NCBI RefSeq assembly: GCF_034259205.1
Contig: NZ_CP139487.1
Coordinates: 1,550,001-1,614,000 of the forward strand
Source of the DNA: Peredibacter starrii
GTDB taxonomy: Bacteria; Bdellovibrionota; Bacteriovoracia; Bacteriovoracales; Bacteriovoracaceae
Direction: 5' to 3'
DNA length: 64,000 nt
Position 1 is the stretch's first letter. Each line of letters opens with the position of its first letter. The notes beneath the pieces were generated by a model that was given only the letters and a program-made list of their open reading frames with translations, ran no database searches and had not been told where the DNA came from. Positions 1-7,786 of this stretch are shown here, one piece after another. The position numbers and the translations under genes are program-made.

Positions 1-97
1 GTAACGATATATCAGATTAAAGCTGAATATGATTATAGAGTCTTTAACTGTCTGGAAGTTCATTCAACTTCTCGATTTTGTGGAGTAAACTCTTAAA

Positions 98-559
98 ATG
101 GTATTTATAAAAATCTATATCGACGGTGACGGCTGCCCTGTTAAAGAAGAAACCTACAAGGTAGCCTTCCGCTATCAAATCCCAGTTATCGTGGTGGCGA
201 ACAAAGCCATCAATATTCCCTTGCACCCTTTAGTCTCTATGCAAGTCGTGTCTCAAGGACCTGACGAGGCAGACAATTGGATTGCTGAAAATATCCAGGC
301 AAACGATATCTGTATTACCGCTGACATTCCGTTGGCCGACAGATGCCTGAAGAAGTCTGCCAAGGCACTGAACGTCCGAGGAGAGGAGTTCACCGAGGAC
401 ATGATTGGTGATGCCATGGCCACCCGGGAACTCATGAAGCATTTACGGGAGCTTGGCGAGATGAAAGGCGGGCCTCCTCCTTTTGAGAAGAGGGATCGAT
501 CGGCATTTCTAGGGTCTTTAGATCGAATAATTCAGGCCATTAAGCGGAAATCTGTGTAG
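98..559 (+). CDS. UPF0178 / DUF188 (YaiI/YqxD-type) protein
   Basis: A 153-residue protein opening with the family hallmark [11 protein letters not shown] (residues 6-16). It continues with the conserved IPVIVVAN strand, the D(I/E)CITADIPLA motif near residues 91-100 and the C-terminal [14 protein letters not shown] signature. This Asp-rich layout is typical of the UPF0178 family, whose fold is related to PIN-like nucleases. The biochemical role is not established. The length is normal. The start at 98 puts the conserved strand five residues from the N terminus, as in relatives. It is followed after 22 bases by a small Lys-rich ORF on the same strand. Confidence 0.9.
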   Translation: MVFIKIYIDGDGCPVKEETYKVAFRYQIPVIVVANKAINIPLHPLVSMQVVSQGPDEADNWIAENIQANDICITADIPLADRCLKKSAKALNVRGEEFTEDMIGDAMATRELMKHLRELGEMKGGPPPFEKRDRSAFLGSLDRIIQAIKRKSV

Positions 560-581
560 TATCCCGGAAAAAGGACCACCT

Positions 582-806
582 ATGGAAGACGCTAAATATT
601 TAAGTAAAGAAGATAAGGCAAAGATGGAAGCTCTAAAGAAAGAGCTGGAAGTGCTTAAGGCCGAACACAAAGACTTTGCTAAAAACAAAGGCGGACTTAC
701 GCCTGAGCAAAGAGAAACATGGCGTGTGAATTCTCAAAGAACTAATCAAGTTCATATTGAGATCAAAGATCTTCGTCATAAGAATATCTTAGAAGCTGGG
801 AAGTAA
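582..806 (+). CDS. small Lys/Glu-rich helical protein, unknown
   Basis: This 74-codon ORF is preceded by AAAAAGGA, a good ribosome-binding site, eight bases before the ATG. The protein is highly charged (many Lys and Glu), lacks cysteine, a signal peptide and membrane segments, and reads as a coiled coil in residues 8-35. It lies 22 bases after the UPF0178 gene and may be cotranscribed with it. I do not recognise a family. Coding is supported by the ribosome-binding site, an uninterrupted frame and a sensible amino-acid composition. Confidence 0.65.
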   Translation: MEDAKYLSKEDKAKMEALKKELEVLKAEHKDFAKNKGGLTPEQRETWRVNSQRTNQVHIEIKDLRHKNILEAGK

Positions 807-829
807 TACCTTCTTACCAGATTTAATAT

Positions 830-1372
830 CTAATGATCGAATTTCGCTAAATCAATTCTTTCTTTTATGACGTGGTCCCGTTCTGTATGGAATGCGATTG
901 TTAGATAATGATTCACTCCACCTCTATTTTCGAAGATAATCCATTCGCCAGTCATTTCATTAGCATTACTCCGATCAAAATAGGCCTCTTGTACAGCCAT
1001 ATAGGTTAGCGGATTCAGGAGTTTAGGTGAAATAGGATCACCTGGCTTTAATCCATTGTCCTCGCATACCTTTTTAATCTTTTCTTTCAGATCATTTTTC
1101 GACCAGTGATTAAGTAAGTTCTGGGCAATAAATCTAGCATCCGTCCAGTGAGCGTAAGAATATCCTTTTAATGGCTCTTTCTTGAATTGCCTGATGCCTT
1201 TTATTGATTTGAGCTTACCATTCTCAATACGCTCAATAACGTCTGTTATCTGAAATATATTAAATTTGCGTCCCCATAGAAAATCTTCAATTTGATTTAC
1301 GAAAACATCTGAAAATTTTGCGTTCCCATTACTTTTTAATTTTAAAAGTTCTGTTACGTAATTTTGGTCCAT
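830..1372 (-). CDS. hypothetical protein in TetR operon
   Basis: A 180-residue cytoplasmic protein with no signal peptide. It starts five bases after the stop of the upstream TetR gene, so the two very probably share a transcript. The C-terminal half has a patterned beta-rich stretch: HWTDARFIAQNLL around residues 75-87, and GEWIIFENRGG followed by NHYLTIAFH near residues 142-162. I recall this GEW-I-YL-H pattern from small uncharacterised bacterial proteins but cannot name the family. The function is unknown. It may be controlled by, or act with, the neighbouring regulator. Confidence 0.6.
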   Translation of the reverse strand: MDQNYVTELLKLKSNGNAKFSDVFVNQIEDFLWGRKFNIFQITDVIERIENGKLKSIKGIRQFKKEPLKGYSYAHWTDARFIAQNLLNHWSKNDLKEKIKKVCEDNGLKPGDPISPKLLNPLTYMAVQEAYFDRSNANEMTGEWIIFENRGGVNHYLTIAFHTERDHVIKERIDLAKFDH

Positions 1373-1377
1373 AGTAG

Positions 1378-1923
1378 TTAATTCTTCAGCATCTCCAAAA
1401 ACGCCTTCGTTTCAGCTTCCAACGCCTCTGGTTTCATAGCATTGAGTTTTAAACTTGCTCCACCTGCATAAGTCATAATCATCTTTGCAAGTAGATCGGG
1501 ATCTTTCTTCGTCCCAGTCGCTTTGATATTTTTAAGCAGTAGTTCATAGATATGAACAGAATTCTCCTCCATGAGATTCTTAACCTTCTGAGGAATGATC
1601 GAATACTCACGAGTCGTATTTGAAAGGAAACAACCTTTCTGGCCTTTGCAGGTCATATTGGCCTTAAAGAAATTTTCGATGTTGTGCCAACCGAATGGTT
1701 CATTCTCAAGAACCGCGTATCCAGGATGCGTCTCACGATACAGCTTCAATGCCTCAAGAAAGATATCGTCCTTATCCTTAAACTCCGAATACAGCCCAGA
1801 CTTGTTAACACCAGTGGCCTTCTCCAGGTCGGAGAGACTTGTGTCAGCGTAGCCCTTTTTCCAGAACAACTGGATGGCCTCTTTTAGAACTTCAGTACGG
1901 TCGAATTGTTTTGTGCGTCCCAT
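1378..1923 (-). CDS. TetR/AcrR-family repressor
   Basis: A 181-residue regulator. The N-terminal HTH covers about residues 8-55: TEVLKEAIQLFWKKGYADTS, then a recognition helix with GVNKSGLYSEFKDKDDIF. A helical ligand-binding domain with a C-F-L-S-N-T segment follows. It is divergent from the SDR gene across a 121-base gap containing two palindromes (1944-1955 and 1997-2010). The layout is the usual one for a self-regulated TetR repressor controlling the neighbouring enzyme. The inducer is unknown. The regulator class is firm; the target assignment is inferred from position. Confidence 0.9.
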   Translation of the reverse strand: MGRTKQFDRTEVLKEAIQLFWKKGYADTSLSDLEKATGVNKSGLYSEFKDKDDIFLEALKLYRETHPGYAVLENEPFGWHNIENFFKANMTCKGQKGCFLSNTTREYSIIPQKVKNLMEENSVHIYELLLKNIKATGTKKDPDLLAKMIMTYAGGASLKLNAMKPEALEAETKAFLEMLKN

Positions 1924-1943
1924 GTGCTTAAAATAACATAAAA

Positions 1944-1955
1944 AACCGTTCGGTT
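1944..1955. promoter_or_regulatory. TetR operator candidate, proximal to the repressor gene
   Basis: A 12-base palindrome, AACCGTTCGGTT, lies 21 bases upstream of the tetR start codon. It shares the CGGTT half-site with the second palindrome 54 bases away (centre to centre). It is probably the autoregulatory site of the TetR protein. Confidence 0.6.
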
Positions 1956-1966
1956 CAATATTTTAG

Positions 1967-2010
1967 TTGCAAAGGATTAGGGTAGGTGTATATTTTGAAC
2001 CAATCGGTTC
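1967..2010 (+). promoter_or_regulatory. SDR promoter with overlapping TetR operator
   Basis: TTGCAA (1967-1972) and TATATT (1989-1994) are separated by 16 bases and form a plausible sigma-70 promoter. The inverted repeat GAACC-AATC-GGTTC (1997-2010) begins three bases after the -10 element, where a bound repressor would block initiation. The site faces the SDR gene that starts at 2045. Confidence 0.65.
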
Positions 2011-2044
2011 AGAAAAAGAGAACCTCAACTCAAAGGATTTACAT

Positions 2045-2782
2045 ATGTCTAAGTTAAGTAACAAAGTCGCTCTAGTAACAGGTGGAAACTCAGGGATTGG
2101 TTTGGCGACTGCCAAGCTCTACAAGGACGAGGGCGCTCAGGTGATCATTACGGCCCGTTCAAATGAGACGTTCGAGAAGGCCAAAAAGGAATACGGGAAT
2201 GTTTTTGATGTGGTTCAAACCGACGTAAGTAAGGTTGAGGATCTGGACCGTCTTTATGCTCATATCAAATCAAAATATGGCAAGCTGGATGTGATCTTTG
2301 CTAATGCCGGTATCGCGCAAACAGCTCCAACTGCTGAAGTCACTCCAGACTTTTTCGATAATCAGTTCAATACAAACGTGAAAGGTGTTTTCTTTACTGT
2401 CGCTAGGGCGCTACCGATTTTAGCGAAGGGAAGTACAGTTGTACTTAACGCTTCTGTGGTAGCGAGCAAAGGCTTTGTTGGTTCGAGCGTTTACTCAGCA
2501 ACTAAAGCCGCTGTGAGAAACTTCGCTCGTACATGGACAGCAGAAATTCCAGTAGATCAAGTTCGTTTCAATGTTCTTTCACCTGGACCAATTGAAACTC
2601 CGATCTTCGGTAAAATGGGAATGCCAGATGAACACAAAGCTGGAATGGCCGCTGGTCTGCCGATTAAGAGACTTGGTCGTCCGGAAGAAATGGCGAGAGT
2701 GGCGTTGTTCTTAGCGAGTGATGATTCAAGTTATCTTGCTGGTGCTGAGATTATGGCCGATGGTGGGTTTGGACAGGTTTAA
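2045..2782 (+). CDS. SDR-family NAD(P)-dependent oxidoreductase
   Basis: A classical short-chain dehydrogenase of 245 residues. It has the cofactor motif TGGNSGIG (residues 12-19), NAG (87-89), and catalytic Ser137, Tyr150 and Lys154 in YSATK, with the PGP-ET-(I/F) segment after it. The start at 2045 is chosen because AAAGGA lies nine bases upstream and the protein then begins just before the Rossmann strand. An in-frame extension to 1967 would run through the promoter. It is probably repressed by the divergent TetR protein, a common arrangement for quinone- or aldehyde-reducing SDRs. The substrate cannot be read from sequence. Confidence 0.92.
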   Translation: MSKLSNKVALVTGGNSGIGLATAKLYKDEGAQVIITARSNETFEKAKKEYGNVFDVVQTDVSKVEDLDRLYAHIKSKYGKLDVIFANAGIAQTAPTAEVTPDFFDNQFNTNVKGVFFTVARALPILAKGSTVVLNASVVASKGFVGSSVYSATKAAVRNFARTWTAEIPVDQVRFNVLSPGPIETPIFGKMGMPDEHKAGMAAGLPIKRLGRPEEMARVALFLASDDSSYLAGAEIMADGGFGQV

Positions 2783-2795
2783 ACAATATGATTTT

Positions 2796-2825
2796 GGTCC
2801 AAAAGGCTTACTTACCTTTTGGACC
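2796..2825 (+). terminator. perfect 11-bp hairpin after the SDR gene
   Basis: GGTCCAAAAGG and CCTTTTGGACC are exact complements around the 8-base loop CTTACTTA, 14 bases after the SDR stop. No U-tract follows (TTAAG), so it is either a weak terminator or an mRNA 3'-end stabiliser. Confidence 0.5.
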
Positions 2826-2923
2826 TTAAGATCCTAGCTGAAACTTTTTCAATCTAGCCTTCAAATCATTGAATTACGTAGCTTTTCAGACTAAATATTC
2901 TTCATCTACAAAAAGGAAGCTCC

Positions 2924-3586
2924 ATGAAAACGCTCGTATTCACTTCGATCGCTCTACTATCTTTAAGTGCTAATACTTTCGCAGGAATCTGTGGTGTCGA
3001 GGCCACTCGAATTGAAAGCAATTACTCAGAGTACAATGGAAGATCAGTGCCTATGGCCCTTAATACAATAAGTTCTGCTGATAGAGTTCTTCAAATCTCT
3101 CTGGCGATCCGTGAAGCAACAACCAAAGCGCCAGTTCCTGAAGGCTATGGAAATGTGGTCCTCGAGCAAGCAAATCAACTGGAAAGAGAAATTCAATATA
3201 AACTTGATGAGAATCTTGCTCTTAGAAGAAAGCTTGTTGATACAAATTTTGAAATGTTGGGATGTCTAAATAGATCTAATAATACAAACTGTCATGATAG
3301 CGCTATGGAACTCATTAACTACGATACAAATAAGTTAACGGAAGCTAATTCGATTCATCATTCCGGTATGGATTTGAAAAATGATTTTGCCGCCCTTGGG
3401 GAAAAGTTGAATAAACTAAGTCGTTCAGGAGCATCGGCCCAGATGTCAGACTTTCAAATGACAATTGAAAAGGCCCAAAACTTATTCTCGTTGCGCAACT
3501 CATATTTGAATCAAGTGGATGCAGATGCCAAAGTAAGAAGCAATTTGAGCCAATCACTGAATAATTGCTTGAACTCGAGCAACTAA
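2924..3586 (+). CDS. exported protein with four-cysteine pattern (paralogue A)
   Basis: A 220-residue protein with a clear Sec signal peptide (MKTLVFTSIALLSLSANTFA, cleavage before GICG). AAGGAAG precedes the ATG. The mature part is mostly helical with four cysteines: one just after cleavage, a pair in LGC-LNRSNNTN-C near the middle, and one in NNCL at the C terminus. The next gene has the same layout and overlaps this stop by one base (TAATG). The family is not recognised. The product is probably periplasmic and disulfide-stabilised. Confidence 0.8.
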   Translation: MKTLVFTSIALLSLSANTFAGICGVEATRIESNYSEYNGRSVPMALNTISSADRVLQISLAIREATTKAPVPEGYGNVVLEQANQLEREIQYKLDENLALRRKLVDTNFEMLGCLNRSNNTNCHDSAMELINYDTNKLTEANSIHHSGMDLKNDFAALGEKLNKLSRSGASAQMSDFQMTIEKAQNLFSLRNSYLNQVDADAKVRSNLSQSLNNCLNSSN

Positions 3587-4230
3587 TGAAAAGACTAATT
3601 GTTGTATTTATTCTAGCTCTATCAAGTCTCTCGTCTTTTGCAGCAGTTTGTCCTTCAGAGAATTCCGCGTCTCAAGCCCTGTGGTCTAAGTTCACTGGGA
3701 TTTATTCTGAGACTGTGAAACAAACCCCACGCGGTGATGTGCTTGTTAAATATATTGGTTCTCTCCGAATGACTTATTTTAGAGGCCAAGTACCAGCGGA
3801 GGTAGGAATTGCCGTGGCCCAGGACGCGAAATCTTTCGACGAAATGGTATTAGGTCTTTATGCTCAATCCTCAAATCACGCCTCGAATCTTCAGTCGAAT
3901 TTAATATCTCTAGGTGACTGTATTAAGGGCATAAGACCGTCTTGTAGCTCTGCCTTCAGCAGAGTTGAAGATCATGCTTATATGACTTTCGCTTCACTTA
4001 GAGAAGTCGTCGATAGCGGTCACTATGCAAGACATCGCTACAATGACTTTGCTGTTATTCTTAATCAAGTCATCCAAAATGGACGTGTGTTTCCAGAAGA
4101 GGCCTCATCAGATGCTATGAATGGTGGTGCTCACTTTTATTTCTCTGGAAGGTCAAAAGATGCATGGTTGGCAGAACAGTTATCTATTCGACAAAGTCTT
4201 GATGCTGAATTAACGAATTGTCTTAAATAA
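3586..4230 (+). CDS. exported protein with four-cysteine pattern (paralogue B)
   Basis: A 214-residue protein starting at the ATG that overlaps the previous stop (TAATG), so it is probably translationally coupled. The signal peptide is MKRLIVVFILALSSLSSFA. The mature protein keeps the same cysteine placement as its neighbour: VCPSEN after cleavage, LGDC-IKGIRPS-C in the middle, and LTNCLK at the C terminus. Overall identity with the first copy is low but the architecture matches, so I read them as an old tandem duplication. The function is unknown. A strong hairpin terminator follows directly. Confidence 0.8.
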   Translation: MKRLIVVFILALSSLSSFAAVCPSENSASQALWSKFTGIYSETVKQTPRGDVLVKYIGSLRMTYFRGQVPAEVGIAVAQDAKSFDEMVLGLYAQSSNHASNLQSNLISLGDCIKGIRPSCSSAFSRVEDHAYMTFASLREVVDSGHYARHRYNDFAVILNQVIQNGRVFPEEASSDAMNGGAHFYFSGRSKDAWLAEQLSIRQSLDAELTNCLK

Positions 4231-4233
4231 AGT

Positions 4234-4260
4234 AAGGCCCCATAGGGGCCTTCTTGTTTT
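4234..4260. terminator. bidirectional intrinsic terminator
   Basis: AAGGCCCC-ATA-GGGGCCTT followed by CTTGTTTT on the plus strand. Read on the minus strand it also has a T-rich tail (ACTTTATTT). It ends the exported pair and the convergent decarboxylase gene. Confidence 0.85.
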
Positions 4261-4729
4261 AGTTCAAACCAGCTTTTTCTAGCCCATACATTTTATCTAG
4301 AGTTCCCGGTACGCCGTGGAAAGCAACGTTAATACGATTCCACACATTGATTGTACCAATCATGAAAGTAAGGTCTGAAAGTTCTTTCTTTGATAGGTGA
4401 GTGAGTGCTCTCTCATAATCCTGATCCGAAATTCCACCAGGAGCAAGTCTTGTAACAAGTTCTGTCCACTCAAGCGCCGCACGCTCTTTATCTGTGAAGA
4501 GTTTTGATTCACGCCATACAGCTACGTGATGTAGACGAAGTTCTCTTTCTCCATGAATCTTGGCCTCTTTTACGTGCATATCAACACAGAAAGTACATCC
4601 ATTCATTTGAGAAGCACGGATCTCAATAAGTGCTTTGATAGTAGGATCAATTGAAGTTTTAGTTTGTCCTAGCTCGGCTAGTTTTTTTACAAGATCAAGG
4701 CTTTCAGCTGTGAAGTTTAAACGTGACAT
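4259..4729 (-). CDS. carboxymuconolactone decarboxylase / AhpD-family protein
   Basis: A 156-residue all-helical alkylhydroperoxidase-like protein. The active-site signature EIRASQMNGCTFCVDMHVKEA (about residues 37-57) carries the CxxC and downstream His of AhpD-type proteins. Family members act as peroxidase or disulfide-exchange proteins. The start at 4729 has AAAGGA upstream; the frame stays open to 4780 but that extension overlaps the promoter. A TGTCCCT-N16-CGTC element at 4807-4781 matches the one before the sigma-factor gene. ECF41 sigma factors are known to neighbour and transcribe such genes. Confidence 0.9.
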   Translation of the reverse strand: MSRLNFTAESLDLVKKLAELGQTKTSIDPTIKALIEIRASQMNGCTFCVDMHVKEAKIHGERELRLHHVAVWRESKLFTDKERAALEWTELVTRLAPGGISDQDYERALTHLSKKELSDLTFMIGTINVWNRINVAFHGVPGTLDKMYGLEKAGLN

Positions 4730-4780
4730 ATATTCGTCCTTTGGTTTTGAGCGATGGTAATCATCCGCTTTCAACAACAA

Positions 4781-4807
4781 GACGAAATAAGATTTGAAAA
4801 AGGGACA
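4781..4807 (-). promoter_or_regulatory. ECF41-type promoter of the decarboxylase gene
   Basis: Read on the minus strand, TGTCCCT (4807-4801), 16 bases, then CGTC (4784-4781). This resembles the reported ECF41 consensus TGTCACA-N16-CGTC. It shares the 13-mer CTTGTCCCTTTTT and the exact spacing with the promoter of the sigma gene. The predicted transcript has a leader of about 45 bases. Confidence 0.75.
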
Positions 4808-4813
4808 AGGCGA

Positions 4814-5041
4814 TTAGGCCGCTTCGCCTTTATCAGCACGAAGCCCTCGACGAATGTCTCTTACCCGAGGCCCAAACTCACGAATCGCTTCAGTAAGTTC
4901 ACGCTCGGTAAGACCCAATACATTACACCAATTCGCGAATGCGATCTTGTCATTAGGATCGATCACAGCGGGCTTGGAGGCCTTGTAATAAGCGCCTGGA
5001 GAGTATCCACCTGAATCACCGGTTCCAACTTTAATAGCCAT
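4814..5041 (-). CDS. DUF3606 family small protein
   Basis: A 75-residue protein. Its C-terminal part, DKIAFANWCNVLGLTERELTEAI then FGPRVRDIRRGL, matches the pattern of the DUF3606 family (short cytoplasmic proteins of unknown role, often near stress genes). It lies between the sigma factor and the decarboxylase on the minus strand. The ECF41-type promoter for the decarboxylase sits just after its stop, so it need not be in that operon. Positively charged residues at the C terminus may suggest nucleic-acid contact, but this is only a guess. Confidence 0.75.
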   Translation of the reverse strand: MAIKVGTGDSGGYSPGAYYKASKPAVIDPNDKIAFANWCNVLGLTERELTEAIREFGPRVRDIRRGLRADKGEAA

Positions 5042-5098
5042 GCTCCTATTATATTATCCTGCAGAGTACCAACAAAATTCAGGTATTTGGCAGGGACT

Positions 5099-5125
5099 TG
5101 TCCCTTTTTTGGGCCTAGAATCGTC
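5099..5125 (+). promoter_or_regulatory. ECF41-type autoregulatory promoter of the sigma gene
   Basis: TGTCCCT (5099-5105), 16 bases, CGTC (5122-5125), identical in both boxes and spacing to the decarboxylase promoter. The start codon at 5134 is only eight bases after the -10 box, so the transcript would be leaderless or nearly so. Confidence 0.75.
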
Positions 5126-5133
5126 TTAGATTT

Positions 5134-6072
5134 ATGGCACATACAAATAACTATCTTAAAGAGTGGGAAGGTCTATTTATTCAATATAGACCGTATTTAA
5201 TTTCGTTCGCTTTCAGAATGACGGGAAGCCTGTCTGAATCGGAAGATATCGTACAAGATACTTTCATTCAGTGCGCTTCGATCAATCCAAAAGAATTGAA
5301 TAATCCTAAGTCGTGGCTCACGAAGATTACTTCGAATAAGTCACTCGACTATATGAAGGTCGCGTATAAAAAGCGTGAAATTTATCACGGCACGTGGTTA
5401 CCGGATGCGGTTCCTGATAGTTTTCAGTATTGGGGAAATCTTATCGATGGAGTTGCCCCGGATAAAAAGCTTCTTTATACCGAAAGTCTGTCAACCTCGT
5501 TTCTTCTCTTGCTTCAAAAGCTTAGTCCTGAAGAGAGGATGATCTACATTTTAAATGAGGTCTTTGATTATTCTTTTTCAGAGATTGCTGAGTTTATGAA
5601 TAAGTCAGAAGACGCTTGTAAGAAGTCGGCCCAGCGCGCTCGTAAGGCACTGGAGAATGAGAAGCGCTATCGTTCATACACCAAGGAAGACGAATCTGTG
5701 GTTTCTAAGTTCTTTGATCTCGCTAATCGTGGAGACAAAGAAGGGCTTATGGCCATGCTGTCTTCTGATTCTGAGTTCTGGTCAGATGGTGGCGGTAAAG
5801 TTTCTGTGGCCTCGAAAGTCGTGGTTTACGATCCGCAGTTCATTTCGAAATTTATCTCTGCGGTCTGGTCGGCTCCGATCTTTAAGAACGAAAACATTCG
5901 CCAGGAGCTAAAGATAGTGAACGAGAAACCGGGTCTCGTGATTTCTCGTCGACATGAAGATGGGGTATGGAGATTTGAAACCATCATGACGATGGAAGTA
6001 GAAAACGGGAAGATCGCCCGAATCTTTACTCAAAGAAATCCGGACAAATTACAAGCTCTGCTCAAATCTTAA
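5134..6072 (+). CDS. ECF41-type RNA polymerase sigma factor with SnoaL-like C-terminal domain
   Basis: A 312-residue sigma-70 family factor. Region 2 (residues 10-75) carries the DIVQDTFIQ motif and region 4 spans about 122-180. A C-terminal NTF2/SnoaL-like extension follows (about 190-312). The three ECF41 marks are all visible: WLPDA in the linker (88-92), DGGGK (218-222) and NPDKL (302-306). In this group the extension replaces an anti-sigma factor and tunes activity. It is flanked by a decarboxylase (AhpD-type) gene and a flavin oxidoreductase, the classical ECF41 targets. The inducing signal is unknown. Confidence 0.93.
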   Translation: MAHTNNYLKEWEGLFIQYRPYLISFAFRMTGSLSESEDIVQDTFIQCASINPKELNNPKSWLTKITSNKSLDYMKVAYKKREIYHGTWLPDAVPDSFQYWGNLIDGVAPDKKLLYTESLSTSFLLLLQKLSPEERMIYILNEVFDYSFSEIAEFMNKSEDACKKSAQRARKALENEKRYRSYTKEDESVVSKFFDLANRGDKEGLMAMLSSDSEFWSDGGGKVSVASKVVVYDPQFISKFISAVWSAPIFKNENIRQELKIVNEKPGLVISRRHEDGVWRFETIMTMEVENGKIARIFTQRNPDKLQALLKS

Positions 6073-7341
6073 ATTCTGCATTTCATAAGCGGTCGCAATT
6101 TCTTCGGCCGCTTCCTTACCTGATTGAAGAGCACCTTCGACGGTTCCACTCATCTCTTCATGGAAGGCCTCTCCCGCAAAGTAGAGAGTGTTCTCAAAGC
6201 TCGTTACCATCTCTGCCATTCTTCTATAGTTTACTCTTGGATAAGAGTAAGCACCTAAGAAAGATGGATCTTCATCCCAGTTGTGGTGATGAATATTAAT
6301 AATCTGGCATCGCACTTCCTCTGGAGAAAGTGATGAGATCTTGGCAAGTTCCTGAATGTAAACTTCTTTTCGTTCATCCTCTGTCATCGCAGTCAATTTT
6401 CTCGCTCTCGCACCTCCACACCAAGCTGTTACAATTGGTAAGTGAAGAGGAGAGGCCGACCACCAGGCACTGAAGTTTAAATCAGGTGAGGCGACGAATG
6501 GAAAGGAATGATCCTCAAAAGCATAGAAGAACGCCGGGTGAAATTCTCCGATCATCTTCACCACCTGTCCCATTTCAACTTGATCTAGGAAATGATTTAA
6601 GAGGTCTGGCATCGGACTAATGAAGACGTTTCTCAAAACTCCCACAGACATTGTGTTAATCACTTTCTCACCAAAGAACTCAAAGGGAATGTCTTCTTCC
6701 TTAATGGCCCCTCGAACAGTGACTTTGTCCCGGTTCCAGACAATTTCTTCCACGATGTGGGAGAAATAGATGTGAGGCAGAAGATCCTGAGCGAGATTTT
6801 CAATCAGTTCACCGTAGCCATTTAAAAGCCTACGGAGACGTCTTACTTTTGGATCCGCGACCTGATCTTTCATATCATGAAGCTCTTTAGAGCTAATCGT
6901 ATCCAAATCCGCAGCATCAAACCCTTCAACAAAGATTTTTGCCATATCTTGATCAATTTTGGAGTTTTGATCATACATACGAAGGTAATCTGAGAATGAA
7001 ATATCGTTCTTGAGATCAATATCCTCAATCACGTGAGTAAGCCGCTCCCAAAAGTCTGGAGTCGCTCTCATTTCACCATCTTTGAAGTAATGATAATCAA
7101 ACTTCACGTCATAGGTTGTGAGACCAAAGCGTTCGACCAGTTTATCGGTGAGGGGAGTATCGCCATGGAGATATTCGGGTCCATACTCAATATGAGGATG
7201 ACTCTTCAAAGTATTCGCTCTACCACCCAAGCGATGAGTTGATTCGAGGATGATGAAATCAACCCTTTGCTCTTTCAAAACTCTGGCGGCCATTAGACCT
7301 GCTGCACCTGCTCCAATAATGATCACTTTAGTCTGATTCAT
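6049..7341 (-). CDS. FAD-dependent amine-oxidase-type oxidoreductase
   Basis: A 430-residue flavoprotein. The N-terminal dinucleotide-binding motif is IIIGAGAAGLMAA (residues 7-19) with E33 and R42-G-R44 in the HRLGGRAN segment. The C-terminal FAD motif LYFAGEAFHEEMSGTVEGAL is near residues 387-406. The layout fits the monoamine-oxidase/phytoene-desaturase superfamily; there is no signal peptide. Its 3' end overlaps the sigma-factor gene by 24 bases on the opposite strand. It may be part of the ECF41 neighbourhood ('O' of carboxymuconolactone decarboxylase/oxidoreductase/epimerase genes). I found no TGTCCCT-N16-CGTC element upstream of it. Confidence 0.85.
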   Translation of the reverse strand: MNQTKVIIIGAGAAGLMAARVLKEQRVDFIILESTHRLGGRANTLKSHPHIEYGPEYLHGDTPLTDKLVERFGLTTYDVKFDYHYFKDGEMRATPDFWERLTHVIEDIDLKNDISFSDYLRMYDQNSKIDQDMAKIFVEGFDAADLDTISSKELHDMKDQVADPKVRRLRRLLNGYGELIENLAQDLLPHIYFSHIVEEIVWNRDKVTVRGAIKEEDIPFEFFGEKVINTMSVGVLRNVFISPMPDLLNHFLDQVEMGQVVKMIGEFHPAFFYAFEDHSFPFVASPDLNFSAWWSASPLHLPIVTAWCGGARARKLTAMTEDERKEVYIQELAKISSLSPEEVRCQIINIHHHNWDEDPSFLGAYSYPRVNYRRMAEMVTSFENTLYFAGEAFHEEMSGTVEGALQSGKEAAEEIATAYEMQNLRFEQSL

Positions 7342-7417
7342 AAGTATTCTCCTGGAAAATAATGAGCAAGAGCCGGGCCAGTTGGCGAAGAGTTAGAGGA
7401 GGAGTAATATCAATGAA

Positions 7418-7786
7418 ATGAAAATACTATTTCTCACTATGGCATTATTGAGCACGGCTTCTTTTGGACAATCTCGACCCACGTTGGAGGAAGTTTCCAA
7501 GGAAATGAATAAGGAGCTACCTGAGATCTATGATCATATGACGAAGCTCATGCGCACGAGTGTAGAAAATAATAATTTTAAATATCAGTTTCTCATCAAT
7601 GCTGATCAGAAAGAATATAACTGGGCCCTACCGAAGGTTCGTTCTCAGATTTTAAGTAATATCTGTAAGAACTCGCGCCAGAAGGCGATTCTTAAAAACT
7701 ATTCGGCCAATATCGTTTACAGCTATGAGAATGTGAAGGGGCAATCGCTGGGCGAGTTTATGGTGAAGCCAGATCACTGTAATTAA
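7418..7786 (+). CDS. small exported protein, unknown
   Basis: A 122-residue protein with a signal peptide (MKILFLTMALLSTASFG, cleavage before QS). The mature part is charged and helical, with two cysteines: ICKNS in the middle and DHCN at the very C terminus. GAGGAGTAAT precedes the start. It is divergent from the flavoprotein and convergent with the transglycosylase, whose stop overlaps by four bases. The family is not recognised. A periplasmic location with one disulfide is likely. Confidence 0.7.
   Translation: MKILFLTMALLSTASFGQSRPTLEEVSKEMNKELPEIYDHMTKLMRTSVENNNFKYQFLINADQKEYNWALPKVRSQILSNICKNSRQKAILKNYSANIVYSYENVKGQSLGEFMVKPDHCN

Noticed and set aside
1-97. Gene or RNA at the window start
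   Set aside because: Only AT-rich upstream sequence of the first gene is visible; the antisense ORF here is a shadow.
1967-2044. Longer SDR start at 1967
   Set aside because: It runs through the -10 box and operator; the AAAGGA before 2045 gives the normal family N terminus.
5093-5104. Palindrome GGGAC-TT-GTCCC as a separate operator
   Set aside because: It overlaps the -35 of the ECF41 promoter and is not repeated at the decarboxylase promoter, so the symmetry is probably incidental.
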